From positions 1 to 51,081 of the forward strand of contig JANBQS010000034.1 in NCBI GenBank assembly GCA_027577415.1: 51,081 bases of DNA, given 5' to 3'. This document shows, piece after piece, positions 19,226 to 27,752 of the stretch. Position 1 is the stretch's first letter; every line of letters begins with the position of its first letter. The notes beneath the pieces were generated by a model, which saw nothing but the letters and a program-made list of their open reading frames with translations, was not told the DNA's origin and ran no database searches. Both the position numbers and the translations under genes were made by a program. Source of the DNA: Coemansia sp. RSA 922 (lineage: Eukaryota > Kickxellomycota > Kickxellomycetes > Kickxellales > Kickxellaceae).

Positions 19226-19864
19226 TTACCACTGGCAGGTGCTCATGTACTTGACGAGCTTGGAGTCCTTCTCCATCGTGGTCATGACGTTGTTCATCAG
19301 GGGAGCGTTCTTCTTGTTGAATGGCTCCAGCATCTCAGGCATGCCCTTCAGAGTGCAGCGGATAGCACACAGGGTACCGAGGAGCGCCAGATCGATGTAG
19401 GTAGTCTTGTTGCCAAAGTAGTGGCCAGTGGATCCGTTCTCCTTCAGCCACTTCTCCTGGTAGGTGACGACGTCCTTGGCCAGGGTCATGAAGCGCTGGA
19501 TAAAGTTCGTGCGAGTGGTGGGCTCGGTGATGTTGACAATGAGCTGAGTCATCTGGAACAGGTCGTTCAGTTGGTTACGGAGCTCGGTCTGGCGGGCCAC
19601 CATCTGGCGGTCCTGCTCGGGAACGCAGAGGTTGTACTTGCACACGAGGTACTGCTCAATGGCCAGAGAGTCAGAGAGGATGAAGCGGGTTCCATCCTTG
19701 TTGGTCTCGACGAGGACGGGAAGCTTGCCGATGGGCTGGTTGATCTTCTCCTGGGGCCACTGGGGAGACTCGAGAGTCCACTTGGCACCGGTGTACTCGA
19801 GGATGGCCTTGCATGGCTCGGCGCGGCCGGGAGCCTGGAAGTGACGAAGAGTGTAGATCGACAT
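19226..19864 (-). CDS. Glutathione S-transferase, copy 1
   Basis: Predicted 212-residue cytosolic GST. The N-terminal thioredoxin fold carries Tyr4 (SIYTLRHF), the GRAEP motif (13-17), the cis-proline segment GKLPVLV (P49) and the glutathione-contacting SDSLAIEQYL (64-73), typical of sigma-like or related classes. The all-helical C-terminal domain follows. Length is usual (200-220). It conjugates glutathione to electrophiles or acts as a peroxidase; the substrate is unknown. Copy 2 at 25232 differs at only six residues (I45V, Y77H, S201V, S208D, Q211E, W212C), four of them in the last 12. A TATA box lies about 100 bases upstream. Confidence 0.9.
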   Translation of the reverse strand: MSIYTLRHFQAPGRAEPCKAILEYTGAKWTLESPQWPQEKINQPIGKLPVLVETNKDGTRFILSDSLAIEQYLVCKYNLCVPEQDRQMVARQTELRNQLNDLFQMTQLIVNITEPTTRTNFIQRFMTLAKDVVTYQEKWLKENGSTGHYFGNKTTYIDLALLGTLCAIRCTLKGMPEMLEPFNKKNAPLMNNVMTTMEKDSKLVKYMSTCQW

Positions 19865-19958
19865 GGCTTGAGATTGGAGGAGAGTTGTTTTTTGTTTGGA
19901 TTGGATTGATAGAACTGGTGATGTTGTGATAGATGAAATGGACAGGCGGAGAGTGTTG

Positions 19959-19966
19959 CTTTTATA
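19959..19966 (-). promoter_or_regulatory. TATA box of GST copy 1
   Basis: TATAAAAG on the minus strand about 95 bases before the ATG at 19864. It is conserved in the second GST copy. Confidence 0.55.
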
Positions 19967-20823
19967 CGTAGAAACTTGTTTATATTGCTAGCGAACACCT
20001 TTTTCCTCCGCGTTGTAGGATTAGGTATTTATTTTGTCCAAGCGAGAGGGTGGGAAAACAAAAGTATGCACATGCGTACCCTTTATTGCTGTTATATTGA
20101 AGCGAGTGCGTGCCTCTTTTTGAAAATGGCATGTCCCCTTGGAGCCCCTTTTCCCTCTCTGCCTCACTCAGTGCGACTAGTGTGCAGATATGCCCGCATT
20201 CGAGTAGAAGAATAATCAATTGTAGATATGCACTACGTATTCGGGCACATATGTACGAGACTGAAAGGGGAGAGAGAAAAGGGGCGCCCTATCAGAACTA
20301 GACATGTCCAGCTTCTCCCCTGCATATACGCGGGTAAGGGGTGTGCGTGCTTTGCATACTTTGTCTATAGATAATGTGTTGTTGTGGAATAATTGCCTGA
20401 TACTGAGGCACAATGGAGCGGAGGGAGAACACCTTCTCTGCGAAGATAAGCAAGAAATAGATTAGGGTCCGAGATGCAGAGACATCTTGTACAGAAGACG
20501 ATACCTTACCCTCAAATATTAGATCAATGGTGTAGCTAATTTAACTAATTCAAGCGATAATCGACGGATAGCAAGCTACTTACCTGACATTCTGAGCAAC
20601 ATCGGATGAGTGCTCCAGGTGCAAGCTGTTGCGAATGCTGTGCTCTGAGGAGCTGCAGGATGAGTTGCAACTCCAAGTCACATCATGGGGCGTAGTTAAG
20701 TGTCTCATATATGTTTTTTATTCTGAGCTGCGTACTCTTTCCTTTCCTACAAATTATCTCACCAGCAGTATTTTAGGCCATCATAGCAACTATCTCTTAT
20801 TTTATTATTGTATTACCAAAAGA

Positions 20824-21126
20824 CTACCCTCTTCCATTGACTTTAAATGACCGGATAGGGCCGGGGAAGGTATACCACCCGCTTGGGTTGCCGGCAGCAA
20901 TCTCTGCCACTTTATAAATACAGTTTGCGTCTGCGTAAAAGGCTGTACCGTATCCGGCGATTGCAAGTTTGAGCTGCCCTATATTGAAGGTTGTCCCCAA
21001 GCTTCGGCATTTACCCATGAGATCCTCGACACACTTATTCTTGACATCATCGAGTACGCAGACATATGTCGAGCTGCACACGGTAAACAGGAGGCCGAGG
21101 ATAGCGAATAGGACGTGGAAGCGCAT
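20824..21126 (-). CDS. Small secreted protein, possible beta-gamma-crystallin-like fold (copy 2)
   Basis: Predicted 100-residue secreted protein, paralogue of the one at 17759. The signal peptide is MRFHVLFAILGLLFTVCSS. The mature region has C23, C32, C40 and C69; C40 and C69 match copy 1, while C23 and C32 are extra and could form a second disulfide. TAFYADANC and GPIRSFKV align with TTFYSDENC and GPIRSYKV in copy 1, which is the best-conserved part. The spacing and pattern resemble a beta-gamma-crystallin half motif (inference). The low identity outside this region, with equal length, suggests fast evolution of a secreted factor. Function unknown. Confidence 0.65.
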   Translation of the reverse strand: MRFHVLFAILGLLFTVCSSTYVCVLDDVKNKCVEDLMGKCRSLGTTFNIGQLKLAIAGYGTAFYADANCIYKVAEIAAGNPSGWYTFPGPIRSFKVNGRG

Positions 21127-21922
21127 AACGATTGAAAGGGAGGGCGTAATGAAAAGGAGCTGGTAGGATGTTGGATAGAGAGGAGAGGAGGTGAAAAGTC
21201 AAGGGGTGCGGTTCTATTTAAGAAAAACGTTGTTGTAGTTTGGCCACTGCATCGCCAAAATAAATGTGAACTTGAGGCAGACACTAAGGCACTTGCGTCA
21301 ATCCTAAAGCAGAAATCATTAGGATACTGTGTCAATGAGTTGCTTTGTAAGAACAGGTATCCAGTGGGAAAAAACAATAACAAACAATATCCCCACCAAA
21401 CAAATACCCGTTTCCTGTGTGATCCAATGGGTTATCAAAGCGTGTTCATGGGAGTACTTTACTATTGTAGGATCGACAGATCGCAGCGGTGAACGATCCC
21501 ACTTTCCGGTTTTGTGATCGGTCCACCACCCAACTGAATGATCCTTTAATGTTTACGACTAGCGCTACTGCGCCACGACCTTACTTATAAAGGGACCGTG
21601 CACGGAATACTGGCTTAGGTTTCTTTATCATTACTTCTATAGCTTTTATTATTTATTTAATACGAGACATTAGAACGGTGGCTTAAGCTAACGCCAAATA
21701 AGTTAGATACTACACATCTACATTTACTATTAATAGTTATATGTATTATTTAGTACAGGCTGTACATGCTTGATGGCTCAGTTCAGTCTTTATTTTTAAG
21801 CTAACAATATCCTATAAAAGCTATTGAACTGATTTTAAGTAAGCACACTATTGGAGATGCTAGAATATTTGTTTCCTAGAAAACAGGGAGTAATCGACAT
21901 GTACCCGTTTTAACAAAGTGAA
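21127..21922. other. Intergenic region between secreted protein 2 and Trx-like gene
   Basis: These 796 AT-rich bases include the promoter of the secreted gene (right side of 21126) and the 3' flank of the Trx-like gene. A GGATCG...CGATCC inverted repeat lies near 21471-21500. I see no RNA gene and no coding frame worth reporting. Confidence 0.4.
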
Positions 21923-22408
21923 TCAGCACCTGGGCACTTCACCAGCGCAGTTACCCACTCGGTTGGCTAGTACTCCTGCATGGTTACTATGGGTGATAGA
22001 TTTAAATTTGTTAAATGTTTCAAATGTCCGTTTATAGAGTTCTCCACCAAGGTCGCCACTCCTGCTACCAGCGAGCAAGACCACATATTCTTTGTTGTCA
22101 GCGTTGTGATTTACTATCAGGGTGTTCACTTCATCGGAGATCTCCACAATGTCTTTTCCTCTATAGTAAAGCAAGCAAGCCTGCACCACATTTATTTCCC
22201 GCATGACACGATTTCCGTCAGGATCCGTAAAATAATCAAGGTTAATGAGTCCGATAGGCATCTGTAGCCTATCATAAAATGGTTCTAGTGTCAAAATCTT
22301 CTCCTTGGTGTCCCTGTAAATGAAAATAGCTACCTCATTCGTGGAATCTATAAACTTTGCATACTGTTCTATGTTCTCGATAATTGCATCTTCATAGTTG
22401 GATGGCAT
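21923..22408 (-). CDS. Thioredoxin-like small protein without CxxC (copy B, intact)
   Basis: Predicted 161-residue protein of a family with three members in this window (also 18830 fragment and 49068). Residues 25-60 (EVAIFIYRDTKEKILTLEPF then IGLINLDYF) and 77-90 (ACLLYYRGKDIVEI) follow the strand-helix-strand order of a thioredoxin fold: a FxxF-like strand, a variable loop where the CxxC would sit (here YRDTKEK), a partner strand, and the YxxGK turn. No redox cysteine pair is present, so if it is Trx-like it is not a disulfide reductase. No signal peptide. The C-terminus (YVVLLAGSRSGDLGG and later GVLANRVGNC) is family-specific. The frame continues upstream to 22792 without resemblance; ATG 22408 matches the start of the 49068 copy. 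Confidence 0.6.
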   Translation of the reverse strand: MPSNYEDAIIENIEQYAKFIDSTNEVAIFIYRDTKEKILTLEPFYDRLQMPIGLINLDYFTDPDGNRVMREINVVQACLLYYRGKDIVEISDEVNTLIVNHNADNKEYVVLLAGSRSGDLGGELYKRTFETFNKFKSITHSNHAGVLANRVGNCAGEVPRC

Positions 22409-22527
22409 TGTTGGTGGCCTGCAAATAAAAGCTAATAGTATTGGTGGTAAAAAAAAAGAATAGAGTGGAGAGAAAGAGAAAAGAGAGAGAAAAGCCAGAA
22501 GCGGATGGTGGGCACGAGCGCAGTTTT

Positions 22528-22535
22528 TTTTTATA
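22528..22535 (-). promoter_or_regulatory. TATA box of Trx-like gene
   Basis: TATAAAAA on the minus strand, 120 bases before the ATG at 22408, within GCTATAAAAAAAACTGCGC. Confidence 0.45.
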
Positions 22536-22550
22536 GCAATGGTGGACTTG

Positions 22551-22563
22551 CTCCAGTCAACGC
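22551..22563 (-). promoter_or_regulatory. Shared promoter element CTCCAGTCAACGC (copy 1)
   Basis: The 13-base string CTCCAGTCAACGC lies 143 bases before the Trx-like ATG. A TGATTGTAC string follows at 22588-22596. The same pair, with the same order and similar spacing, lies upstream of the related gene at 49068-49541. This is either a conserved regulatory site or leftover identity from duplication. Confidence 0.5.
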
Positions 22564-22950
22564 TAGAAAAAGGATTGGGCCGTGTGGTGATTGTACAGAA
22601 ACACAGCGGACTTTGAAAATGCACGTGCCAAAGGGGAGGATGGCATTTTGGGGGTAGGCAAAGAAGCCGACAAAGCAAAAAGGCGAGACAAAATATCCAG
22701 TTAGAGCCAGTGAAAAGGCAAAAGGCGACTAAAAAGGGCCAATTTGAGCAAGTGGAAATTGCTGCGGCCAGGCCAAAGCTTTTAGTTGGCAATAGTTCCT
22801 ACAAGGATTTGTCCTGTATTAACCGACACATGTACCAGCTCAGTGATCGGCAATGCGGATTGGGGTTGGAATACGGATTCCACAAAGCTCTTGAACTCCA
22901 CATTTGCCGTCCTTCACCTTTACTCGCGTTTTTTATTTTTTGCATTTTAA

Positions 22951-25116
22951 ATGCCGCTGTCTGACAGAATTCGCAAATTGGCAGAAAAGTTTTCTGGTGC
23001 TCCAGTAGGACTCGACGAGCATCGGAGTCAGCCTGCGCTACCTCCACGACGGACACCAGCACCTAATAGTAGCCAAGCACCGATGGCTTTGACTGAACGA
23101 GAGGAGGTTCAACCGCGAAACGATACCCCAGTCTCGCCATGGTCGACACCTGACCCTAGGGCCATTCTGGGCAGCCGAGTAGGGACCAACTCGTACCGAA
23201 TCAGCCATGACCTGATAGGCCCCAGTCTGACGTGTAAGCCAGTTCCTACCAACGCGTGGTGGCAGAACCTGGTACTTGAGCAGGGTGATCAGCCCGTAGT
23301 CATGACGCCATATATGGTCAAATGCCTGGACTCGGCAGTCGTGGTGTGTGCGCAAACACCGCTAGTGCATGAGACCTATGTGGCAGCGATATGGCATGAC
23401 GACTGGAGAGTGCACATCGACGGATGCTCGAGGCACAGCGTAACTACATTCGACCCCCTGTCTGCTACCGTAGAGTACACGGGCGAAACGATGGCGGCCA
23501 GAGTTCCGCTTGTCAGGGGTGCAGCGTTTGTGACTGTTATGTTCGATACGCCTGTTCAGCTCTCGCTGTCTACGGTTCACGCAGTTATTGGAGTTGACCA
23601 GTGTAGCGGAGAAGGGACCGCTGTAGCCAGGCTTAACAGTGGTACGACGTGGCTAGTCAGCTGCGATAGCCCAGTCGAGTTGCAGCAGAGCGGAGTCTCG
23701 GGATTAGTTTCTAGCGGCCCCGTAGGTGCTGTGCGGCTGGCTCTGGTCAACGATGAGTGTCCACAAGCGCTAGCAGCGCTATTGCTCGCCAAAGATTCAA
23801 TCCCAGTGGGCGGCACAATTGATGTCACTGACGAGGCTTCGTTTACGTTGCGCTGGATCACACATGGCAGCGGGCCATCCGACCATCTGCTTATGTTTGC
23901 ACTTCCACACCACCAGCAGTCGCTGACCGATGCTTGCTGGGTCGACGATGTTGGCAAATACTGGACCAGCATGGGCCATGTGCGTGCGGTACGGGGATCG
24001 CAGTGGCAGTGGACCGAGACTATTGAGCCGCTGGGATTCTCAGGACAGAGCGAGCTGAGCGAAGAGGACAAGGCAGTGCTGCGTGAGTTAGTGCAGGCTG
24101 ATGCCAGTACGTTGCCCGAGGACTGTGGTGTGCTGCCGCCAGATCCTTATTTCTTTGGCAAGGCTGTGGCGCGTGCTATGCGCATTGCACTTATTGCAGA
24201 CGAGGTAGGCGATACCGCCAGCTGCAATCTAGCAGTCGAGCGAGCAAAGTCGTGGCTGGTGCCCTGGCTGGACGGTACTAATCCCGATTACTTGCTGTAT
24301 GACGACGAGTGGAAGGGCGTGGTTAGCTCGCGTGGCCTGACCGACCCCGCTGCTGATTTCGGCCAGGGGCGATACAACGACCATCACTTCCACTACGGCT
24401 ATTTCATCTACGCCGCAGCGGCACTAGCCAAGCTCTGCCCCGAGTGGATCGAGGAAAGGCGCGAAGCCTTTGACCTACTGGCCCGCGACTACTGCGACCC
24501 ATCTAATGCGGACGAGTACTTTCCGTTTATGCGCTGCTTTGACTTTTACGAAGGCCACTCAGTCGCCAGCGGCTTGTTTGCCTTTGGTGATTCGCGGAAC
24601 CAAGAGTCAACATCCGAGGCCATTAACGCCTATTACGCCGCGTATCTTTATGCCCAGGCGACTGGTCGCCAGTCGATTGCTCGGTATACTCGTGCTATCC
24701 TTCAACTTGAGGCTCGCTCGTCGCGGGTATACTGGCATTTGGGCGACTTGGCGTCAGACGTTTATCCTGAGACTTTTGCAAGGGGTCGTGCGGTCGTGGG
24801 CATATTGTGGTCGAGTAAGGCTGATTTTGCGACATTTTTCGGTGCTAACCCAGAGTTTATCTACGGTATTCAGTTTTTGCCGTATACGCCGGCCATGACT
24901 CTATTGCTGAAGCGACAGTGGGTCGCTGACATTTGGCCCAAATTCTTGGAGCAAGTAGCAGATGGTTCGGCGACTGAGTCATGGCGGGAAATTATCAACT
25001 TGGCGTATGCCGTAGTCGACAAACAAGTGGCCAAAGATCGTGTTAGCAAAGTCACTGAGCATGATGATGGCAACTCTGCGTCAAATTCTTATTACTGGAT
25101 AGCAACGTTAAAGTAA
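22951..25116 (+). CDS. GH81 endo-beta-1,3-glucanase, intracellular type
   Basis: Predicted 721-residue glycoside hydrolase that cleaves internal beta-1,3-glucan bonds. GH81 signatures are clear: PTNAWWQNLVL near residue 100, then YNDHHFHYGYFIYAAAAL with the catalytic Asp477. Further on come FDFYEGHSVASGLF and NQESTSEAINAYYAAYLYAQ with the conserved Glu552 and Glu556. The N-terminus is polar and lacks a signal peptide, like cytosolic Acf2/Eng2-type enzymes, so roles in spore or septum glucan turnover or storage glucan use are more likely than secretion. The final codons (LK and stop) coincide with the left edge of the GST repeat block, which suggests that the glucanase 3' end was part of an older duplicated unit. 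No intron is needed. Confidence 0.9.
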   Translation: MPLSDRIRKLAEKFSGAPVGLDEHRSQPALPPRRTPAPNSSQAPMALTEREEVQPRNDTPVSPWSTPDPRAILGSRVGTNSYRISHDLIGPSLTCKPVPTNAWWQNLVLEQGDQPVVMTPYMVKCLDSAVVVCAQTPLVHETYVAAIWHDDWRVHIDGCSRHSVTTFDPLSATVEYTGETMAARVPLVRGAAFVTVMFDTPVQLSLSTVHAVIGVDQCSGEGTAVARLNSGTTWLVSCDSPVELQQSGVSGLVSSGPVGAVRLALVNDECPQALAALLLAKDSIPVGGTIDVTDEASFTLRWITHGSGPSDHLLMFALPHHQQSLTDACWVDDVGKYWTSMGHVRAVRGSQWQWTETIEPLGFSGQSELSEEDKAVLRELVQADASTLPEDCGVLPPDPYFFGKAVARAMRIALIADEVGDTASCNLAVERAKSWLVPWLDGTNPDYLLYDDEWKGVVSSRGLTDPAADFGQGRYNDHHFHYGYFIYAAAALAKLCPEWIEERREAFDLLARDYCDPSNADEYFPFMRCFDFYEGHSVASGLFAFGDSRNQESTSEAINAYYAAYLYAQATGRQSIARYTRAILQLEARSSRVYWHLGDLASDVYPETFARGRAVVGILWSSKADFATFFGANPEFIYGIQFLPYTPAMTLLLKRQWVADIWPKFLEQVADGSATESWREIINLAYAVVDKQVAKDRVSKVTEHDDGNSASNSYYWIATLK

Positions 25117-25231
25117 AGCCAAACGTTGACATTGTTTTATTCTTATCAAGGGGACTACTAGGGAGCTTTAAGAAGATATACCACATTTTGCTTTGTCACA
25201 AATTAATCCATGGATAGACCAATTTTACAGC

Positions 25232-25870
25232 TTAGCACTCACAGGTATCCATGTACTTGACGAGCTTGACGTCCTTCTCCATCGTGGTCATGACGTTGTT
25301 CATCAGGGGTGCGTTCTTCTTGTTGAATGGCTCCAGCATCTCAGGCATGCCCTTCAGAGTGCAGCGGATGGCACACAGGGTACCGAGGAGCGCCAGATCG
25401 ATGTAGGTAGTCTTGTTGCCAAAGTAGTGGCCGGTAGATCCGTTCTCCTTCAGCCACTTCTCCTGGTAGGTGACGACGTCCTTGGCCAGGGTCATGAAGC
25501 GCTGGATAAAGTTCGTGCGAGTGGTGGGCTCGGTGATGTTGACGATGAGCTGAGTCATCTGGAACAGGTCGTTCAGCTGGTTACGGAGCTCGGTCTGGCG
25601 GGCCACCATCTGGCGGTCCTGCTCGGGAACGCAGAGGTTGTGCTTGCACACGAGGTACTGCTCAATGGCCAGAGAGTCAGAGAGGATGAAGCGGGTTCCA
25701 TCCTTGTTGGTCTCGACGAGGACGGGAAGCTTGCCGACGGGCTGGTTGATCTTCTCCTGGGGCCACTGGGGAGACTCGAGAGTCCACTTGGCACCGGTGT
25801 ACTCGAGGATGGCCTTGCATGGCTCGGCGCGGCCGGGAGCCTGGAAGTGACGAAGAGTGTAGATCGACAT
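25232..25870 (-). CDS. Glutathione S-transferase, copy 2
   Basis: Predicted 212-residue GST, six residues different from the copy at 19226. It keeps the same Tyr4, GRAEP, GKLPVLV and SDSLAIEQYL elements. The difference at position 77 (His for Tyr) is in the glutathione domain; V201, D208, E211 and C212 change the C-terminal end, which in many GSTs caps the substrate pocket, so specificity may differ slightly. The gene lies tail-to-tail with the GH81 glucanase (115 bases between stops). The promoter, including the TATA box at 25969-25976, is conserved, so both copies are probably expressed alike. Confidence 0.9.
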   Translation of the reverse strand: MSIYTLRHFQAPGRAEPCKAILEYTGAKWTLESPQWPQEKINQPVGKLPVLVETNKDGTRFILSDSLAIEQYLVCKHNLCVPEQDRQMVARQTELRNQLNDLFQMTQLIVNITEPTTRTNFIQRFMTLAKDVVTYQEKWLKENGSTGHYFGNKTTYIDLALLGTLCAIRCTLKGMPEMLEPFNKKNAPLMNNVMTTMEKDVKLVKYMDTCEC

Positions 25871-25968
25871 GGCTTGAGATTGGAAAAGAGAGAGCTGTTT
25901 TTTGTTTGGATTGGATTGCTAGGACTGATGATGTTGTGATAGATGAAATGGACGGGCGGAGAGTGTTG

Positions 25969-25976
25969 CTTTTATA
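25969..25976 (-). promoter_or_regulatory. TATA box of GST copy 2
   Basis: TATAAAAG on the minus strand about 99 bases before the ATG at 25870, in the same context as copy 1. Confidence 0.55.
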
Positions 25977-26570
25977 CGTAGTAATCTGTTTATATTGCTA
26001 ACGAACACCTTTCCTCCGCGTTGTAGGATTAGGTATTATTTTGTCTAAGCGAGAGGGTGGGAAAATAAAAGTATGCACATGCGTACCCTTTATTGCAGTT
26101 ATATTGAAGCGAGTGCGTGCCTCTTTTTGAAAATGGCATGTCCCCTTGGAGCCCCTTTTCCCTCTCTGCCTCACTCAGTGCGACTAGTGTGCAGATATGC
26201 CCGCATTCGAGTAGAAGCATAATCAATTGTTGATATGCACTACGTATTCGGGCACATATGTACGAGACAACGAAAGAGGAGAGAGAAAAGGGGCACCCTA
26301 TCAGAACTACACATGTACAGCTTCTCCCCTGCATATACACGGGTAAGGGGTGTGCGTACTTTGCATGCGTTGTCTATAGATAATGTGTTGTTGTGGAATA
26401 ATTGCCTGATACTGAGGCACAATGGAGTGGAGGGAGAATGCCTTTTCTGCGGAGATAAGCGAGAAATAGATTAGGGTCCGAGATGCAGAGGCATCTTGTA
26501 AAGAAGAAGGCGATACCTTACCCTCAAATAGATTAAGGATGTAGCTAATTTAACTAATTCAAGCGATAAT

Positions 26571-27752
26571 GGCCCGATTCCGGCTACATTCCCCAATCCT
26601 CCTCACTAGAATCAGGTCAGATTATGCTTACGATCGTCGGATGGGGAATGTATATTTGCTGCAGAGGTTGTTGAGGCTGGTAATCCTAGTTGAGCAGTAG
26701 CTCGGTGAAGGTAACAGCAAAGGCATGATTCACAATATGAATAATTGTAGGCATGAGTATCGCCAAGAAGAATCATTGGTAACACAACTTGGCGCCAAAT
26801 AAGCAAAAAAAAAAAAATTGAAGTGTACGCCGACAGCTATTTATAACAGCAAGGCACATGATTTAGGAGTAAATAATGGAGGTGGAGGACAATGACCTAG
26901 TGGAAAGGGGGAGCGATGCCAAGAGATTTGGGGGTTAGCTGAATGAAAAAGCTCGGTTCTCCGCAACACAACAATAGACAGTTTAGACAATTCACCGCAG
27001 CCACCCCCACTTCCCCCTCCTACAAGAACTAACTATGCGGACTTGGCGCTTACGTGTTGTCACGTCTGGTGGCTTTTCAAGTCATCAAGGGCATAAAGGA
27101 GATATCTTTGTGGTGAACTGGTTATCAACGTGAGGGCAGAAGTTCCATCGTGGAAACAGGAATTTGGGTGGACGAAAAGGGGAAAAGGATCGTCCGAAAG
27201 AGATGGGAAGCTAGCCAATAGCGACATGGACATGCGTGCAAATCGGGCAAAGGGGAAGTGCATGCGAAATACACAGAAAGCGAGAAGCCATGATTTCCTA
27301 TTTTTACGCATCTTTTTGGCAGAAAGATGTGCCAAGCTAGTCCCCCCCAAAAGGGAGAAGGGGAAAAAAAGCTTGAAAGAAGCTAAAAGAAGGGAGGCCT
27401 ACTGATGGCAAAAACGGATAGGCTGGAAAGGGAGAGGCTTAGAATAGCAAACATCACGCCAAATAATAAAAAGTTCATCGACGGTGCAGCAAGACTGGGT
27501 CATTTTTTCTTCTTTCTCTTCCACGTTTTACATATCTCTGCTATTTGCATCTACCTTTTTTCATTCTATTTATTTGGCTTCATCAACTCTTTCCGTGTGG
27601 GGTTTATAAAAAAAGCCTGCTCAACCTACTTACGCCTCGCATATTCACACAAGCCTTCTATCGAGGCGTTTCTCAGACCAAATAGAAAAAAAAAAGTCCG
27701 CAACCCTAAAGGTTGACAATCCGCTCTCGTTTTTCCTTCGTTCGTATTTGTA
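26571..27752. other. Intergenic region right of the GST repeat
   Basis: These 1182 bases begin at the abrupt edge of the GST repeat and end at the second SMS-like gene. They hold an inverted repeat (26585-26652), an A run near 26803-26815, a TATTTATAA string near 26839, and a CT-rich leader before 27753. Small ORFs on both strands are low-complexity or lack resemblance. I see no RNA gene. Confidence 0.4.
26585..26652. repeat. Inverted repeat beside the GST block edge
   Basis: TACATTCCCC (26585-26594) and its exact complement GGGGAATGTA (26643-26652) flank a 48-base spacer. Pairing can extend inward with one mismatch (AATCC against GGAT). It lies 15 bases from the edge of the GST repeat and could form a hairpin or be a mobile-element footprint. 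Confidence 0.45.

Larger units (their letters stand above)
17720..20561 (+). repeat. Tandem unit A (secreted protein - Trx-like fragment - GST)
   Basis: Unit A holds, in order, a 100-residue secreted protein, a truncated thioredoxin-like gene and a GST, all on the minus strand. Unit B (20780-26570) repeats the same order with an intact thioredoxin-like gene and an added glucanase. Noncoding similarity is visible too: the flank with 'tgtttcctagaaaaca' and 'gacatgtacc' beside the Trx-like 3' end (18770-18812 against 21870-21905), and the AT-rich 3' flank of the secreted genes (17730-17758 against 20790-20823). The left edge is approximate. Unit A looks like a copy that later lost the 5' part of the Trx-like gene and the glucanase. 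Confidence 0.65.
19099..20561 (+). repeat. GST repeat block, copy 1 (1463 bp)
   Basis: A direct repeat of 25108-26570. Both copies are 1463 bases long and begin with TTAAAGTAAAGCC and end with CAAGCGATAAT. They contain the GST gene, its promoter and about 600 bases beyond. Similarity stops abruptly at both edges. By eye the interior is nearly identical, while the left 150 bases and parts of the promoter carry more changes and small compensating indels. Confidence 0.85.
22409..22950. other. Divergent promoter of Trx-like gene and GH81 glucanase
   Basis: This 542-base region separates two divergent genes. On the Trx-like side it has A/G-rich sequence, a TATA box at 22528-22535 and an element shared with the third Trx-like gene (22551-22563). 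A CACGTG hexamer (E-box) lies near 22622. The glucanase side has no clear TATA but T-rich sequence before ATG 22951. Confidence 0.5.
20780..26570 (+). repeat. Tandem unit B (secreted protein - Trx-like - glucanase - GST)
   Basis: Second and fuller copy of the unit at 17720-20561, in the same orientation and gene order. It includes the intact Trx-like gene and a GH81 glucanase on the opposite strand. The left edge is approximate; the right edge is the sharp end of the GST repeat block. Apart from the GST block, the paralogous genes have diverged strongly. Confidence 0.65.
25108..26570 (+). repeat. GST repeat block, copy 2 (1463 bp)
   Basis: Direct repeat of 19099-20561 with a period of 6009 bases. 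Its left edge falls within the last three codons of the glucanase gene. Its right edge is followed within 15 bases by an imperfect inverted repeat (26585-26652). Confidence 0.85.

Noticed and set aside
25193..25939. A 248-codon ORF antisense to GST copy 2 (also 19421-19909 opposite copy 1)
   Set aside because: It is the shadow of the GST codon pattern (repeats of L, G, V, D), mirrors the real gene exactly and shows no family resemblance.
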